From assembly GCA_036971475.1 (NCBI GenBank), contig JBAIZL010000007.1, positions 26,777,947 through 26,841,946 of the forward strand: a DNA stretch of 64,000 nucleotides, read 5' to 3'. A program made the translations under genes and the position numbers. Below are positions 48,842 through 60,429 of this stretch, in pieces (within the stretch, counting starts at the first letter, position 1; each line of letters begins with the position of its first letter). The stretch is from Prosapia bicincta (Eukaryota > Arthropoda > Insecta > Hemiptera > Cercopidae). The notes beneath the pieces were generated by a model. That model made no database searches. It had not been told where the DNA came from and worked only from the letters and a program-made list of their open reading frames with translations.

Positions 48842-49304
48842 CTACCCACCCTGTTTAAGGAAACACCTATTGCATGAGATGATTACCAAATTTTTGTGTC
48901 TGTGCTCTTAATATATATTTTTCACTAAGTAGTATTATCGTTCAATGGAAGCTATATTTTAAGGTGTTATATAAAATTAATGGTAGATTTGGAAACATGA
49001 TGCTAACCTTGTTGGTATTGGAGGTGCAAGAGGTGAACTATTATTATGAAAATTGATGGGTCCATGTATAAAACTATTTTTTAGAAGATGTATCATACCT
49101 TCAAGGTTTTTTAAGAGGTTGTTTTTATGATCATCACAGCTTGTGTTATAATTAACTAGGCATATTAAATTCTATTCTTTTTTATATTTCAAGAAACTGG
49201 TTCCATTTTACTTTTAAGGAAAAAAATATATAGCTGTAAAATACCGTGCTTAGTGAGAAAAAATAAAACAAATTAACTGATATCGATTTAAATTAAGCTT
49301 TTTG

Positions 49305-50703
49305 AATTTTGTAGTCCATTACATTCGGTGAATCTTAATTATCACTTAAACATAGTTTATGACTATCCGAACTTTAAATTTTGTAAATTTGTTAAAATTT
49401 AATGAGACAGAACCTTTTCGATCGCTATGTGGCGATCTTCATTAGTGTCTTCTGCATGTAGATGTCGAGTCAAGCAGTGACGATTTTAAAGGCAGGTTTT
49501 CGATAGTATCAAAGGGTATGTGTGTTTTATATTGTGTTTATTCATTTAATATGTTTTTACTTTGTGTGTCTGTAAATTTCATATTGTTTTAGTGTGTTGA
49601 CATGTAGTCCTTTTTTGTTGATGTGTAGGATTTCTAGGTTATGGTAAATGTTTGTGTATTTGTGTCCTGTTGCTTTTATGTGATTGTAAAATGTTGAGTT
49701 GGTGTTCTATTTGTGTTCCTCGACTCTTTGTTTAAAGCTGTGACCTATTTGTCCAATATAGAATTTGTTACATTTGTCGCAGTTTAGTTTGTATACACCT
49801 GGTGCTTGTAGTTTATCTTTGTTGTTGGTGTCGTGTTGTATTTTGTACCATAGTTTGTCTATTATTGTGGTATTTTATCCATTTGTGTATGCTAAATATT
49901 TAATTGTGTCTAGTTTTTTGTTTATGCTTTCTGTGGTCATTGGGACTTCTTTAAGTGTATGGAGCATGGATCTGAAGGCAGCATGTTTGTGTTGGATAGG
50001 GTGGTTTGAGGTGTTTTGGATAAGTGTGTCTATGGGTTTCCTGTAAATGTTGAAACTGTGTTTTTGTGTGTGGATTTTTGTTATGGTTAGGTCGAGGAAG
50101 TTTAGGGATCAGTTGGTTTCAATTTCTAAAGTGAAGTTGGAGTTTTTGGTATATTTTATTAGTGTAGGTGAGGGATTTTTCGCATTGTCGGGAGTTGCCT
50201 CTGTATAGTGTTATATCATCGACGTATCTCTGCCAGTAAATGATTTTGTGTGCGTGTGTATTGTTTTTGAGTATCTTGGTGTTTTCTATGTGTTGTAGAA
50301 AAATTTCGCTTAGGACACTACTGATAGGACTTCTCATGGGTAGGGCATCTGGTTGTGAATAGAAGTTTGAGTTGTGGGTGAAATAGTTTTGTTTGGTGAT
50401 GGTTTGGAGGATGTTTATGATTTCGGTAACGTGGGTTTTAGGTATGTTGTTCTGTATTAATTGGGCTTCTAGGATGTTGAGCGTTTCGTGTATGGGTATG
50501 TTGGTGTACATATTTGTTATGTCGAGTGATAGTAGTGTTGAATTATGTGGTATGTTTATGTCTTTTATTTTATTTGCAAGAAAATATATACTACCAGATT
50601 CGATGAGGCTAGATGTATAGGGATACTGTCCCAAAAAGCTGTGGGTTTGCAGGAACTTGAAGATGCATGTAGTCATAAATTGCAACAATGTTTCTGAAGA
50701 CAT
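49305..50703 (-). pseudogene. PLE-B copy: reverse transcriptase and GIY-YIG endonuclease
   Basis: This is the best-preserved PLE in the window. From 50703 on the minus strand it encodes IPHNSTLLSLDITNMYTNIP, then LPMRSPISSVLSEIFLQHIE and WQRYVDDITLYRG, with the catalytic YVDD at 50226-50215. It then runs through KIHTQKHSFNIYRKPIDTLI to a GIY-YIG start, GVYKLNCDKCNKFYIGQIG near 49795-49745, and FKQRVEEHK. A stop or frameshift follows the RT block (after HFRN at 50119), and the N-terminal part of a complete PLE is missing, so it is 5'-truncated. Its 3' terminal repeat (49305-49480) is the family B sequence found elsewhere in the window. Confidence 0.88.
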
Positions 50704-50920
50704 ATGAGGAATATTTTATTTCCTGTGCATGCATTTAATAGGTTCTGATATACCTAAGTAGAGTGAAAAGCTCTCGGCCTGACCCAGAGATGGTATTCCA
50801 ATCAATGAAAATTTATTTTTCCGGTCTGCTTGCACATGTCATTAGTTCGTATGGTAAGCTTTAACTTTTTTGCTCAAGCAGTTTGTGTACAGGATTGTTT
50901 TGTAATAGATGTCTTTTGTT

Positions 50921-51143
50921 AAAATGGATAAACTTGAATATTCTCTGGGGATAAAATTTTTCATTTTGGATTGATTAACCCCAAAGGAAATTCATTTGAA
51001 GTTGACAAAAGTGTACAGGAACACTCCTACTTCAATGTCAACAGTTAAAAAGTGGCCAACTGAATTTAAACGTGCTCCCACGTTGCTGAAAGATCACCGA
51101 GGTGTAAGACAGCCAAAAACTGCAACCACATCGGAAACTATCG
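50921..51143 (+). pseudogene. Mariner transposase N-terminal remnant
   Basis: The translation begins MDKLEYSLGIKFFILD, a stop, then LTPKEIHLKLTKVYRN, STVKKWPTEFKRAP and RQPKTATTSETIEK. This is the paired helix-turn-helix DNA-binding half of a mariner transposase. It is cut off by PLE-B terminal sequence at about 51145. It is a different family member from the copy at 36690. The catalytic half is missing. Confidence 0.88.
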
Positions 51144-51144
51144 A

Positions 51145-51283
51145 AAAGTCATAAACTATTGTTTAAGTGATTAATAAGATTCACCGAATGCAATGGACTA
51201 CAAAATTCAAGAAAGGCAGGTTTTTGATAGTTTCAAAGAATATGTGTGACTTGTATTGTTATATATATATATATATATATATA
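51145..51283. repeat. PLE-B terminal fragments running into (TA)n
   Basis: GTCATAAACTATTGTTTAAG and AATGGACTACAAAATTCAAG are PLE-B terminal sequence. They are joined to AAGGCAGGTTTTTGATAGT, which belongs further inside the terminus on the opposite strand, and then to a TA tract at 51259-51283. Confidence 0.75.
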
Positions 51284-51354
51284 GTATATAGTATATAAAA
51301 TACTGCACTGACTTTTCATGTAAACTAGCAACTCACTTACACAAATAGAAAAGG

Positions 51355-51600
51355 TTGTTGAAGCTCAGAAATTTCGCTCGACGGTCCGCTCCATGCTGGA
51401 GCGATGGCACCATAAAAAATCACACGCCACAAAAATTCACCTCCTGTCTCAACGCATGCCCGCAGGCGACCGAATTAAAGTGCGCCTGGGTAATGGGGGA
51501 CCCCACTAACGAAGCTGACCAGATGGACCCCTCCCCTACACCGCTCCGTTGAGGATAGAGCGAACCCGTCCCGATACTTATTAAATGGACTCTGTAAGTC
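51355..51600. other. GC-rich patch, possible SINE or gene fragment
   Basis: This 250-bp patch is richer in GC than its surroundings and lacks microsatellites. On the minus strand GGGTTCGCTCTATCC resembles an RNA polymerase III B box, but I cannot place an A box or a tail. I have no family for it. Confidence 0.25.
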
Positions 51601-52562
51601 ACCCCAACCAAAACTATCTGATTTACTCAAAATAAGGCCACCATCATCAATTATATGGTAAAATTCACTAGTCCATAATAAAATGAGAAATTACCCCGCT
51701 TTGAAAAAAGAAAACTAAATTATGAAATTATTTCAATTTTTAGTATGCTAGCAATATTGCCAAGTACGTTAGGCCAAAGTAATACTAAAAGTATAATTAA
51801 TCGAAATGGATGTGACTTGTTGACCTAAGAAAATATTTTAAACTTATAAATTATACACATTATAATTAATACAAAAGTAGCCCATGTGTGTAAATTATTG
51901 ATCTTGTGTAATAAATAAAAAACATTGGACTAACAACTTTAAATGTATATACATGAATTATTTATAGGTGGGAAAATAATAAAATTAAGGTACAAGAAGA
52001 GTAAAGTAATCTTAGAAAGGGGGAGAATGGTTAAACATATTTTGGTATAAGGAGTATTTTATTATTTTTAACAAGGTAAATAGATAAAGTTTTTTTGGTA
52101 AAAAGAGGATAATATGGGAGAAAATTAGCATTATTCACATCCAATACACTAAAATATTATAATAAGTAACAAAATCAATAATCAAGTGTGAAAATTATTT
52201 TAACTTGAAGTTTCTTTTCATCAATTCGAACTGGCTATTTGAACATAACTAATGTTTGCCATCTTAAGTTTACAATTACCTGTTTTTATTATCTTCATAA
52301 AAATAACTTATGCTTTAAACTAGGTCAGCTCATTGCTTTAAGTCAAAAATTTAATTATAAAAATATAAATCACTGGAAATAAATGTTATACATAAAATAA
52401 AATGCCCTGACTAGCTCCTGACTAACTATATCATCTTCAGTCCCGGGAACCAAATTGGAGATAATGATTAGGTTTGTTGTTGTTTAATGAACAAACACAA
52501 AGTAAGGAATGTAAAAATATAGATTTTATTGAGTTTTCATTTTTCATTTTTCCGGAAAACTT

Positions 52563-54012
52563 GGTACACATATGTGTACCTTAGGTTTTAGTTACATATT
52601 AATACGATCACAAGATTTTACATGTCAGACACTGAAACATTGATATACATCACTTTTACAATTACAAAGTATGAAAGACATTCCACAGACTATAAATTTA
52701 CATAATTAACTTGTAAACACTCAACTAACAAATATTTTTTTTTTGATAAATGAAGTAAATTTAATTTTTTTCCGACTGCCCTAATTTTTTACTTACAGTG
52801 ATATTTGAAAAAACAATTATTCTTCATCACACACAAATACAGCATGCATTTAGCACACATAACTCTAGACCTAGATTTGCACCCAGGAAATCGACACTTT
52901 GATGCAAAACTATCGTTTTTGTACTGAGGTAAATGACCGACCCCATCAAATCTCACCTCTGGTACTGCTTGTGGTACCACCTTTCTACTTCGATTGGTTT
53001 GAGGCCCATCTAATTCTTCACCAGATGATGTATCTGATTCATCGTTTGCACGAAGAGATAATTGTGTCCTTGGAGATTGCTTTACTCCAGAAGTAAACCC
53101 CCCATAATTCATTAGGTGTAGGGACCTAGTTGTCTTGTCCATCATCGGCATCTTCATTGTTGTCTAGAGAATTATCTGCGGCATCTTCACTGTTATCCTC
53201 ATTGTTGTCTAGAGGATTATCAAGTTCATCTGTAATTCCATCTTCACTGAAATCGCTGTCTTCCAGGAAACGTAATAATTCATCATCGGTTAATAAACCT
53301 CCTACAAAAAGTGAAATTCAAAATTGTCAAATGAAAATAATCAAAATATAGTTCAGTTTTATTATATTATTTTATTCAGTGGTTTTATGCTAAACATTTT
53401 CAATATCTTTTAGAAATAATACAGGCTGTATTATCTGATTTCAAACAAAAATAATAATTTTCAAGTAAAGATTTTTAAAAAAATTGTGTCTCAAATGGTA
53501 CATTTTGAGAAATAAGGCCCAATATTTGATACTGAGATTTTATATAACAAAATAGGCGAATATTTTATTACTTGAAACTAAATAATATGATATCAAATGA
53601 AGTCAGGTGACATAACCTAAATGTAACGAAACTGTGCTGAAGCCTAACGTGCACACATGTGTACCCAACATTCAATGTAAGATAAATACAGAAATTTGCA
53701 AGAATTGGGTTAAATAAAGCAACGATGTACTTACATATAGTTTCTACTAAACACTAGATGTTAAATTAGAACAATTATATTCATGGTAGACAAAATATAA
53801 ACACTTACCTTTCGCCATGACTGCTAGATTAACGTTTGCTGCAAAACGATGTTTTCAAATGTCAGCTGGACGAATAATAGAAGAACAACAGCGCCCGAGC
53901 GGTAGGAATTCAAACTACAACAGTACACTTATGTGTACCAGAGGTTATAACAACAAAATCCCAACTAGAACGATCAAAAAACTATTTTAAACGGAGGTGC
54001 ACATATGTGTAC
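52563..54012 (-). mobile_element. Second piggyBac-type deletion derivative
   Basis: It holds a transposase N-terminus and C-terminus on the minus strand with the core missing. A palindromic 18-mer GGTACACATATGTGTACC lies at 52563-52580. Variants of it lie at 53649-53666, 53923-53939 and 53998-54012, bracketing the coding remnants. I could not identify TTAA-bounded termini with confidence, so the outer limits are approximate. Confidence 0.6.
52789..53818 (-). pseudogene. piggyBac-type transposase, internally deleted
   Basis: Exon 1 is a tiny MAK-G exon (53818-53809) with donor G|GTAAGT. The acceptor TTTTTGTAG ends at 53302, and exon 2 continues GLLTDDELLRFLEDSDFSED and acidic repeats with DNNED, ending at a stop at 53126. 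In another frame (53157-52789) the C-terminus follows, with DESDTSSGEELDGPQ, then CRFPGCKSRSRVMCAKCMLYLC and NNCFFKYH, the cysteine-rich tail of piggyBac transposases. The catalytic core is absent and the two parts are out of frame. Confidence 0.8.
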
Positions 54013-55284
54013 ATCTGGAATGAAGAGGATATAGTTATGCATTTCCTAAGAATTAAAAAAAAACTATTATACACTAGTAGGACTATTTGTTTATAAATAA
54101 AAAGATATTTATTGTTAACAATATGGTTTTTTGTGTTATCGGAATATTTCTTTAAAACCTTCAAGAAACACAGACATCAGGCTTAAATTAATTAAAACTG
54201 GAAATAAAATAAAATTCAGGTTGATAAAGGTTTCCTATAAGCACAAGTAAAATTACTTGACCTGTTTAGATCTTATACGTTCCTGATATTGAAAACCTTT
54301 TACTCAGTTAAAATGATGCAAATAATTTACAGAGAGAATTAATTAGCTGACGGCTGTATGGTAAAGCAATAAGTTGCACGACCTATTTAATTTCATATAT
54401 TCCTAATACCGAATCTCTAAAATTTAGTGTGCTATCCCGCTTCTATAACTCACCTAGGTCGTGTAATCATGACGTCACCAAACAACGTCACAGCATTCGT
54501 CCCGACGAAGTCAGGACTAGACGGTATGACAATCGTTATGGTTAACATCACAGTGATGTCACGACTGGCGTCGGGACTAACCGTGACAGTAATCCTTACG
54601 GCAAACTATCACAAATTAATCTCGGTTAGTTTTCACTACACAACAAACACAATGTCTATTTATTTTGTGTTCATTTAGTCATAGAAATTGCTTTTGTGTA
54701 GGAAGGTAATATATATTGAACATTGAAATATATTGTGAAAGATTATATTGCCTTCTTACATAAGCAGCTATTGTTACATATTCAGTAAACAAACTATCAT
54801 TAAAATAAGTTTAAGTTGACGCTGTTGAAACCTGAAATATTTTTTTTTTTTATTTTACATTGACCATGTTACACTAAATTATTACAAATATTTGGATTAA
54901 TAAATGAATGTATTTTAACAAAAATAAAAATTTCTTTTATAAACTTTTAATTTTAACAAATACTTTGTTTATGTTTTTAAAGTTGTCATTATTATGTCTT
55001 GGTCATTTGTCTGCTCTATAACTTACAACCTCAGCCAAAACATTTTTTCACAATACTCTCAACTAACTAGTCCTTTAGAATTCTCCTATGAAGCTTCTGA
55101 GAACCTAAGACACTATTTTAATGGTAGTTAACCTGGAGTGCCAGTGGTTTGGTGTATGGGGTGAACCAGGTGGTGAATAACTGATCAAATGAGCACCTTT
55201 AGTCAAACAGATTTTTGAAGCTTAAGCAAATAATAGAAATAAAAATATCAGCAATACATTATATAATGCGGAATAAAATTTACT
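54013..55284. other. AT-rich stretch with no clear feature
   Basis: There are no exons or recognisable elements. One less AT-rich patch at 54460-54640 carries repeated GTCAC/CGTCAC and CGTCGGGACT-like words in inverted arrangement. Its open frame is unlike any known protein. Confidence 0.4.
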
Positions 55285-56215
55285 TAAATTAATATTTGTT
55301 GATTCCATCTTCACGTGAGCTACTAGTTTTCACTATAACACTTGTAAATATTTACAAATTTGCCTATAGTAGCACTTACTTATATTTATTGAGGACGGCC
55401 ATTTTGGGAGATGTGTCCCTTGTCAACTCAGACTGTAACTGATATCAAGGTTTACGTAGGTTAGGGTATTATTATGACAAATTATACAAGTGCCTAAAAA
55501 ATAAACCTAATAACCCAAATTCAAACACACAACACGACAATCCTATAAAATACTTATCAATACCATACAGATCATTCAAAACCCACAATCTAACCAACAC
55601 TACGAAAATACAACTACAAAATAGCCTACTCCACACACAACAGTCTCATAAAACAATTTAAACCCAACAACAAAATCGACGACATTTACATCACTGGAGT
55701 TTACGAGCTAACTTGCAGTTCGTGCCCCAGTTTTTACATAGGCCAGACAGGGAGATCCTTCTACACACGTTACCAAGAACATATAAAAGCACTGACAAAC
55801 AATAATTACCAATCGCACTTCGCCGATCATCTCAACTCCACAAAACATGACTACATAGACATAACATCTAACCTACAAATTCTTCATAAACAACACAGAA
55901 ATAACCAGCGCTACACAACCGAACAATACGAAATATACAGACACTTCAAACTACACCCTACACACATACTCAATACACAATTACATTACAACTCGCACTC
56001 ACTTTTTGACATCATAACTCCTAATACTCACAAAACACACCCACACCACCATATTATCCCACCTCCACCCTAATACCTTAATCTACGTAAACCTTGAGAT
56101 CAGTTACGGCCTGAGTTGACAATGGGACACATCTCCCGAAACGGCCGTCCTCAACAAATATAAGTAAGTGCTACTATAGACAAGTCTGTAAATATTTACA
56201 AGTGTTTAGTTAAAT
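55285..56215. mobile_element. Family G foldback enclosing a PLE 3' end
   Basis: The left arm (55290-55455) and right arm (about 56082-56210) carry GGGAGATGTGTCCC, GTCAACTCAG, GATATCAAGGTTTACGTAG and their complements. Between them is a sense-strand PLE C-terminal coding remnant ending in TAA at 56073. This links the family G foldbacks elsewhere in the window to a Penelope-like element. Confidence 0.88.
55545..56073 (+). pseudogene. PLE-G GIY-YIG endonuclease remnant
   Basis: The frame reads IPYRSFKTHNLTNTTKIQ, then after a frameshift near 55605 IAYSTHNSLIKQFKPNNKID and GVYELTCSSCPSFYIGQTGR, then SFYTRYQEHIKAL. It continues open through HFADHLNSTKHDYIDITSNL, EQYEIYRHFKLHPTHILNTQ to the stop. 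This is a nearly complete GIY-YIG domain and C-terminus. No reverse transcriptase palm is present. Confidence 0.9.
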
Positions 56216-56720
56216 TAATTTAACTATTCACTAGAAAAACTTTAAATATTTTTTCATTATTCGATGTCAAATTTATACTTTATATAATAAGCAAAAATGA
56301 ATTTGTAAAATCAACTTATGGTAATTTTTAGCGTATTTATAGAAATATGCATAACCTTTGTATTCATTTTTCCAAATTATATTTTTAACTGCTGCAAGTA
56401 AGTAAGGGTTTAATCACATTAGCGGACTCGGTTCCGTCCGGCCACGGTCAAGGATTATGATGTACAGTTCTCACTACCGCTCACAATCAGTCAAGTTCTA
56501 TCTGCACTTTGCCACTAAACGTGTACTAAAGTGTTCACTTTTTTATATTATTTTTATAAATTTTTACTTAATATATTAGTTATATGTATTAATTAATTTA
56601 GGTATGATAAACTTTGTAATATTTAACATAAATTATAATATATACGATATACCTATTACTGTGTATATTATGCATGGATTAAAATATCAATTATTAATAA
56701 ATCAAAACTAAATAACTCAC

Positions 56721-56850
56721 TATCTTGAAGTTTTTCCCCAATTTCGTTCCATAAATTGAATTTACAAGTCGCATCACAATACTTTTTCTGTGAAAAGTCA
56801 TATAAAACTTTATTTTCACGTACAAATTCAATTAGAATTTCGTCGTCCAT
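56721..56850 (-). CDS. MADF-domain exon inside the Harbinger-like element
   Basis: The ATG is at 56850 and the donor is GATA|GTGAGT at 56721. The peptide is MDDEILIEFVRENKVLYDFS then QKKYCDATCKFNLWNEIGEK and LQD. This is the first half of a MADF DNA-binding domain (E-LIExVRExPxLYDxS...W). PIF/Harbinger elements encode a second, DNA-binding protein of Myb/SANT or MADF type that helps the transposase. The second half of the domain should be in a further exon to the left, which I did not find, so it may be a remnant. Confidence 0.75.
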
Positions 56851-56932
56851 TTCACAGTTTTTTTTAAAATTTATAATTTTACATCAATTATTTTTTTTAA
56901 GTTGAACAAAACAATGAAAACAATGGATATGA

Positions 56933-57374
56933 GACATTAGCGCGGCAGTTGCCTGTTCACACTAGGCGGTCTCGATCAGAAAGCTCGTGACTGCCGCGGT
57001 CTAGATCGTGCATCGCCCGGTCGAGACTTGACCGGACCTGACCGACATTAGCGCGGCAGTTGCCTGTTCACACTAGGCGGTCTCGATCAGAAAGCTCGTG
57101 ACTACCGCGGTCTAGATCGTGCATCGCCCGGTCGAGACTTGACCGGACCTGACCGACATTAGCGCGGCAGTTGCCTGTTCACACTAGGCGGTCTCAATCA
57201 GAAAGCTCGTGACTACCGCGGTCTAGATCGTGCATCGCCCGGTCGAGACTTGACCGGACCTGACCGACATTAACGCGGCGATGCCTGTTCACACTAGGCG
57301 GTCTCAATCAGAAACCTCGTGACTACCGCGGTCTAGATCGTGCATCGACCGGTCGAGACTTGACCGGACCTGAC
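56933..57374. repeat. 111-bp tandem repeat, about 4 copies
   Basis: Units start GACATTAGCGCGGCAG at 56933, 57044, 57155 and 57266, exactly 111 bp apart. Each includes CATTAGCG, the core of the element's own terminal repeat, and ends TTGACCGGACCTGACCG, which leads into the 78-bp repeat. Confidence 0.95.
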
Positions 57375-59180
57375 CGCCACTTGACCGTGATCTATAGTGT
57401 GTACGATGCCGTTGGATTACGTACTACCGATGTTGACTTGACCGTGACTGGACCTGACCGCGACTTGACCGTGATCTATAGTGTGTACGATGCCGTTGGA
57501 TTACGTACTACCGATGTTGACTTGACCGGACCTGACCGCGACTTGACCGTGACCGATAGTGTGTACGATGCCGTTGGATTACGTACTACCGATGTTGACT
57601 TGACCGGACCTGACCGCGACTTGACCGTGGTCGATAGTGTGTACGATGCCGTTGGATTACGTACTACCGATGTTGACTTGACCGGACCTGACCGCGACTT
57701 GACCGTGACCGATAGTGTTTACGATGCCGTTGGATTACGTACTACCGATGTTGACTTGACCGTGACTGGACCTGACCGCGACTTGACCGTGATCGATAGT
57801 GTGTACGATGCCGTTGGATTACGTACTACCGATGTTGACTTGACCGTGATCGATAGTGTGTACGATGCCGTTGGATTACGTACTACCGATGTTGACTTGA
57901 CCGGACCTGACCGCGACTTGACCGTGACCGATAGTGTGTACGATGCCGTTGGATTACGTACTACCGATGTTGACTTGACCGGACCTGACTGCGACTTGAC
58001 CGTGACCGATAGTGTGTACGATGCTGTTGGATTACGTACTACCGATGTTGACTTGACCGTGATCTATAGTGTTTACGATGCCGTTGGATTACGTACTACC
58101 GATGTTGACTTGACCGGACCTGACCGCGACTTGACCGTGACCGATAGTGTGTACGATGCCGTTGGATTACGTACTACCGATGTTGACTTGACCGGACCTG
58201 ACCGCGACTTGACCGTGACCGATAGTGTGTACGATGCCGTTGGATTACGTACTACCGATGTTGACTTGACCGGACCTGACCGCGACTTGACCGTGACCGA
58301 TAGTGTGTACGATGCCGTTGGATTACGTACTACCGATGTTGACTTGACCAGACCTGACCGCGACTTGACCGTGACCGATAGTGTGTACGATGCCGTTGGA
58401 TTACGTACTACCGATGTTGACTTGACCGGACCTGACCGCGACTTGACCGTGACCGATAGTGTGTACGATGCCGTTGGATTACGTACTACCGATGTTGACT
58501 TGACCGGACCTGACCGCGACTTGACCGTGACCGATAGTGTGTACGATGCCGTTAGATTACGTACTACCGATGTTGACTTGACCGGACCTGACCGCGACTT
58601 GACCGTGACCGATAGTGTGTACGATGCCGTTGGATTACGTACTACCGATGTTGACTTGACCGGACCTGACCGCGACTTGACCGTTACCGATAGTGTGTAC
58701 GATGCCGTTGGATTACGTACTACCGATGTTGACTTGGCCGGACCTGACCGCGACTTGACCGTGACCGATAGTGTGTACGATGCCGTTGGATTACGTACTA
58801 CCGATGTTGACTTGACCGGACCTGACTGCGACTTGACCGTGACCGATAGTGTGTACGATGCCGTTGGATTACGTACTACCGATGTTGACTTGACCGTGAT
58901 CTATAGTGTTTACGATGCCGTTGGATTACGTACTACCGATGTTGACTTGACCGGACCTGACCGCGACTTGACCGTGACCGATAGTGTGTACGATGCCGTT
59001 GGATTACGTACTACCGATGTTGACTTGGCCGGACCTGACCGCGACTTGACCGTGACCGATAGTGTGTACGATGCCGTTGGATTACGTACTACCGATGTTG
59101 ACTTGGCCGGACCTGACCGCGACTTGACCGTGACCGATAGTGTGTACGATGCCGTTGGTTACGTACTACCGATGTTGACT
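57375..59180. repeat. 78-bp minisatellite, 24 copies
   Basis: The basic unit is 78 bp and contains GTACGATGCCGTTGGATTAC, TACTACCGATGTTGACTTG and ACCGGACCTGACCGCGACTT. There are 24 copies, with some of 84 bp and three shortened to about 57 bp. Because most changes are multiples of 3, a 618-codon frame stays open on the plus strand (57360-59216). A 1-base loss in the last copy shifts it. The pair of a Cys-variant unit followed by a short unit occurs twice, 11 units apart, indicating block duplication. The GC content is far above the flanks. Confidence 0.93.
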
Positions 59181-59219
59181 TTGCTGGACCTGACTGAACC
59201 GAGGCCGCTAATGTGAATA

Positions 59220-60359
59220 GAGCTTAAGAGTTACTTCACAGAGCAGCACTATGAAATACTGCTCATATACATTAGTGCTCATATAGTGAAATATACTGAC
59301 ATACATTATTTATATATACCTACATTTATAAAAATTATAATAATGTAAAATGTATAAGGAAGTTATAAAACAATAATGTTAACAAACTACCAACTAGTTT
59401 CTAGTTTCTAGTTTTAGTTACAATTAGTATTAAACATGTATTTTACTTCGTTTAGTTTGGTTAGTTTTATTTGCACTATTTATTTAAAATAAAAACTTTA
59501 GTTAGGCGATGATAACCTTAATAGGTTTTTCGCCTGGAAATAAAAAATGAGACACACAATTGCCATGGTAAGGATGCAAAATGTTTGGTACTTTTAACAT
59601 ACTCAGCAGACCATTTCCCACTAGATCAGAGCATTGTTCAAAGCTAGGAGTCATGGATAAGACTCTGTGTTAGACTCCAAAGTTTTAAAAAACCTCAAAA
59701 TGTACAACATAAAAACTTGAAATTTTTGTTTTTAGTGAGCCACAAGCTCACAGGTAATCGGTTCTCAATCTATTAAGATTTTGAGATCAGATAAACGAGC
59801 GTAAGATATGTTTCAAACGACTTAAATGAAATCGTCAATGCACTAGTATTTTATCAATGGAAACTATGTAACAAGAAATTCCGTCTATGCAGAAAATTGC
59901 ATGTTCAGTTACAAAACTGATATTCATAATAAGTTTTATCACGCTGGTCAAGTCGAAGGGTTGACAAGACGTTGAACAGGTTTCTGATAAATTATTTGAA
60001 AAATCACGCATGGCGGAGTAAATTAGAGTGGAGTCATCAGTAGTACAAATTGCTCAAAACAAATACAAATATGTAATTCACCATCTGAGCATGTTATAGA
60101 ATACTAGAGACAGTTGTTAACTTTATCTTTAAATGTTAGAATCTCACACAAAAATACAGCTATATTGCCTTATGATATCCTAATCCTTCATATATACTAT
60201 AAATAACTTCAAAATATTTCGCCGAAAAATAATAAACAGCCTACATTACTATGACATAAAAAACAGATTTAGTCTCAATTTGAGTCTTTTTTATGCTGCA
60301 TATGCTTGAAACATAAGTTTTAGAGTCGTAAAAATTCATATTTTCTACGGAGGGGAACA
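59220..60359. other. AT-rich stretch with no clear feature
   Basis: I see no exon, repeat family or hairpin of note between the Harbinger-like element and the hAT-like end. Confidence 0.5.
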
Positions 60360-60428
60360 AACCGAAATCCCCACCCCGACCCCATTTTAGTCCTGGCCCC
60401 CCTTGACAAAATCCTGGTTGCGCCCCTG
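60360..60428 (-). mobile_element. hAT-type terminal end
   Basis: On the minus strand from 60428 it reads CAGGGGCGCAACCAGGATTT followed by a G-rich run, the usual start of many hAT terminal repeats. The matching far end to the left was not found. PLE-F sequence begins within a few bases, so one probably inserted beside the other. Confidence 0.5.
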
Positions 60429-60429
60429 A

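Larger units (their letters stand above)
56415..59215. mobile_element. Harbinger-like element with internal minisatellites
   Basis: The ends are inverted repeats of about 30 bp. CACATTAGCGG, one variable base, CTCGGTTC, one variable base and GTC start the left end at 56415, and the same sequence inverted ends at 59215. AAT directly flanks both sides (56412-56414, 59216-59218), a 3-bp target duplication as expected for PIF/Harbinger transposons. The element carries a MADF exon on the minus strand and two tandem-repeat blocks built partly from its own subterminal sequence. There is no transposase gene. The family name rests on the 3-bp duplication and the MADF exon and is likely rather than certain. 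Confidence 0.75.

Noticed and set aside
50119..50703. PLE-B reverse transcriptase as an intact, active gene
   Set aside because: The RT block is open and has YVDD, but it lacks the N-terminal part and ends before the endonuclease is reached in frame, so I treat it as a pseudogene.
54427..54678. 83-codon frame with a hydrophobic stretch
   Set aside because: There is no family resemblance and no splice context, and the underlying sequence is internally repetitive.
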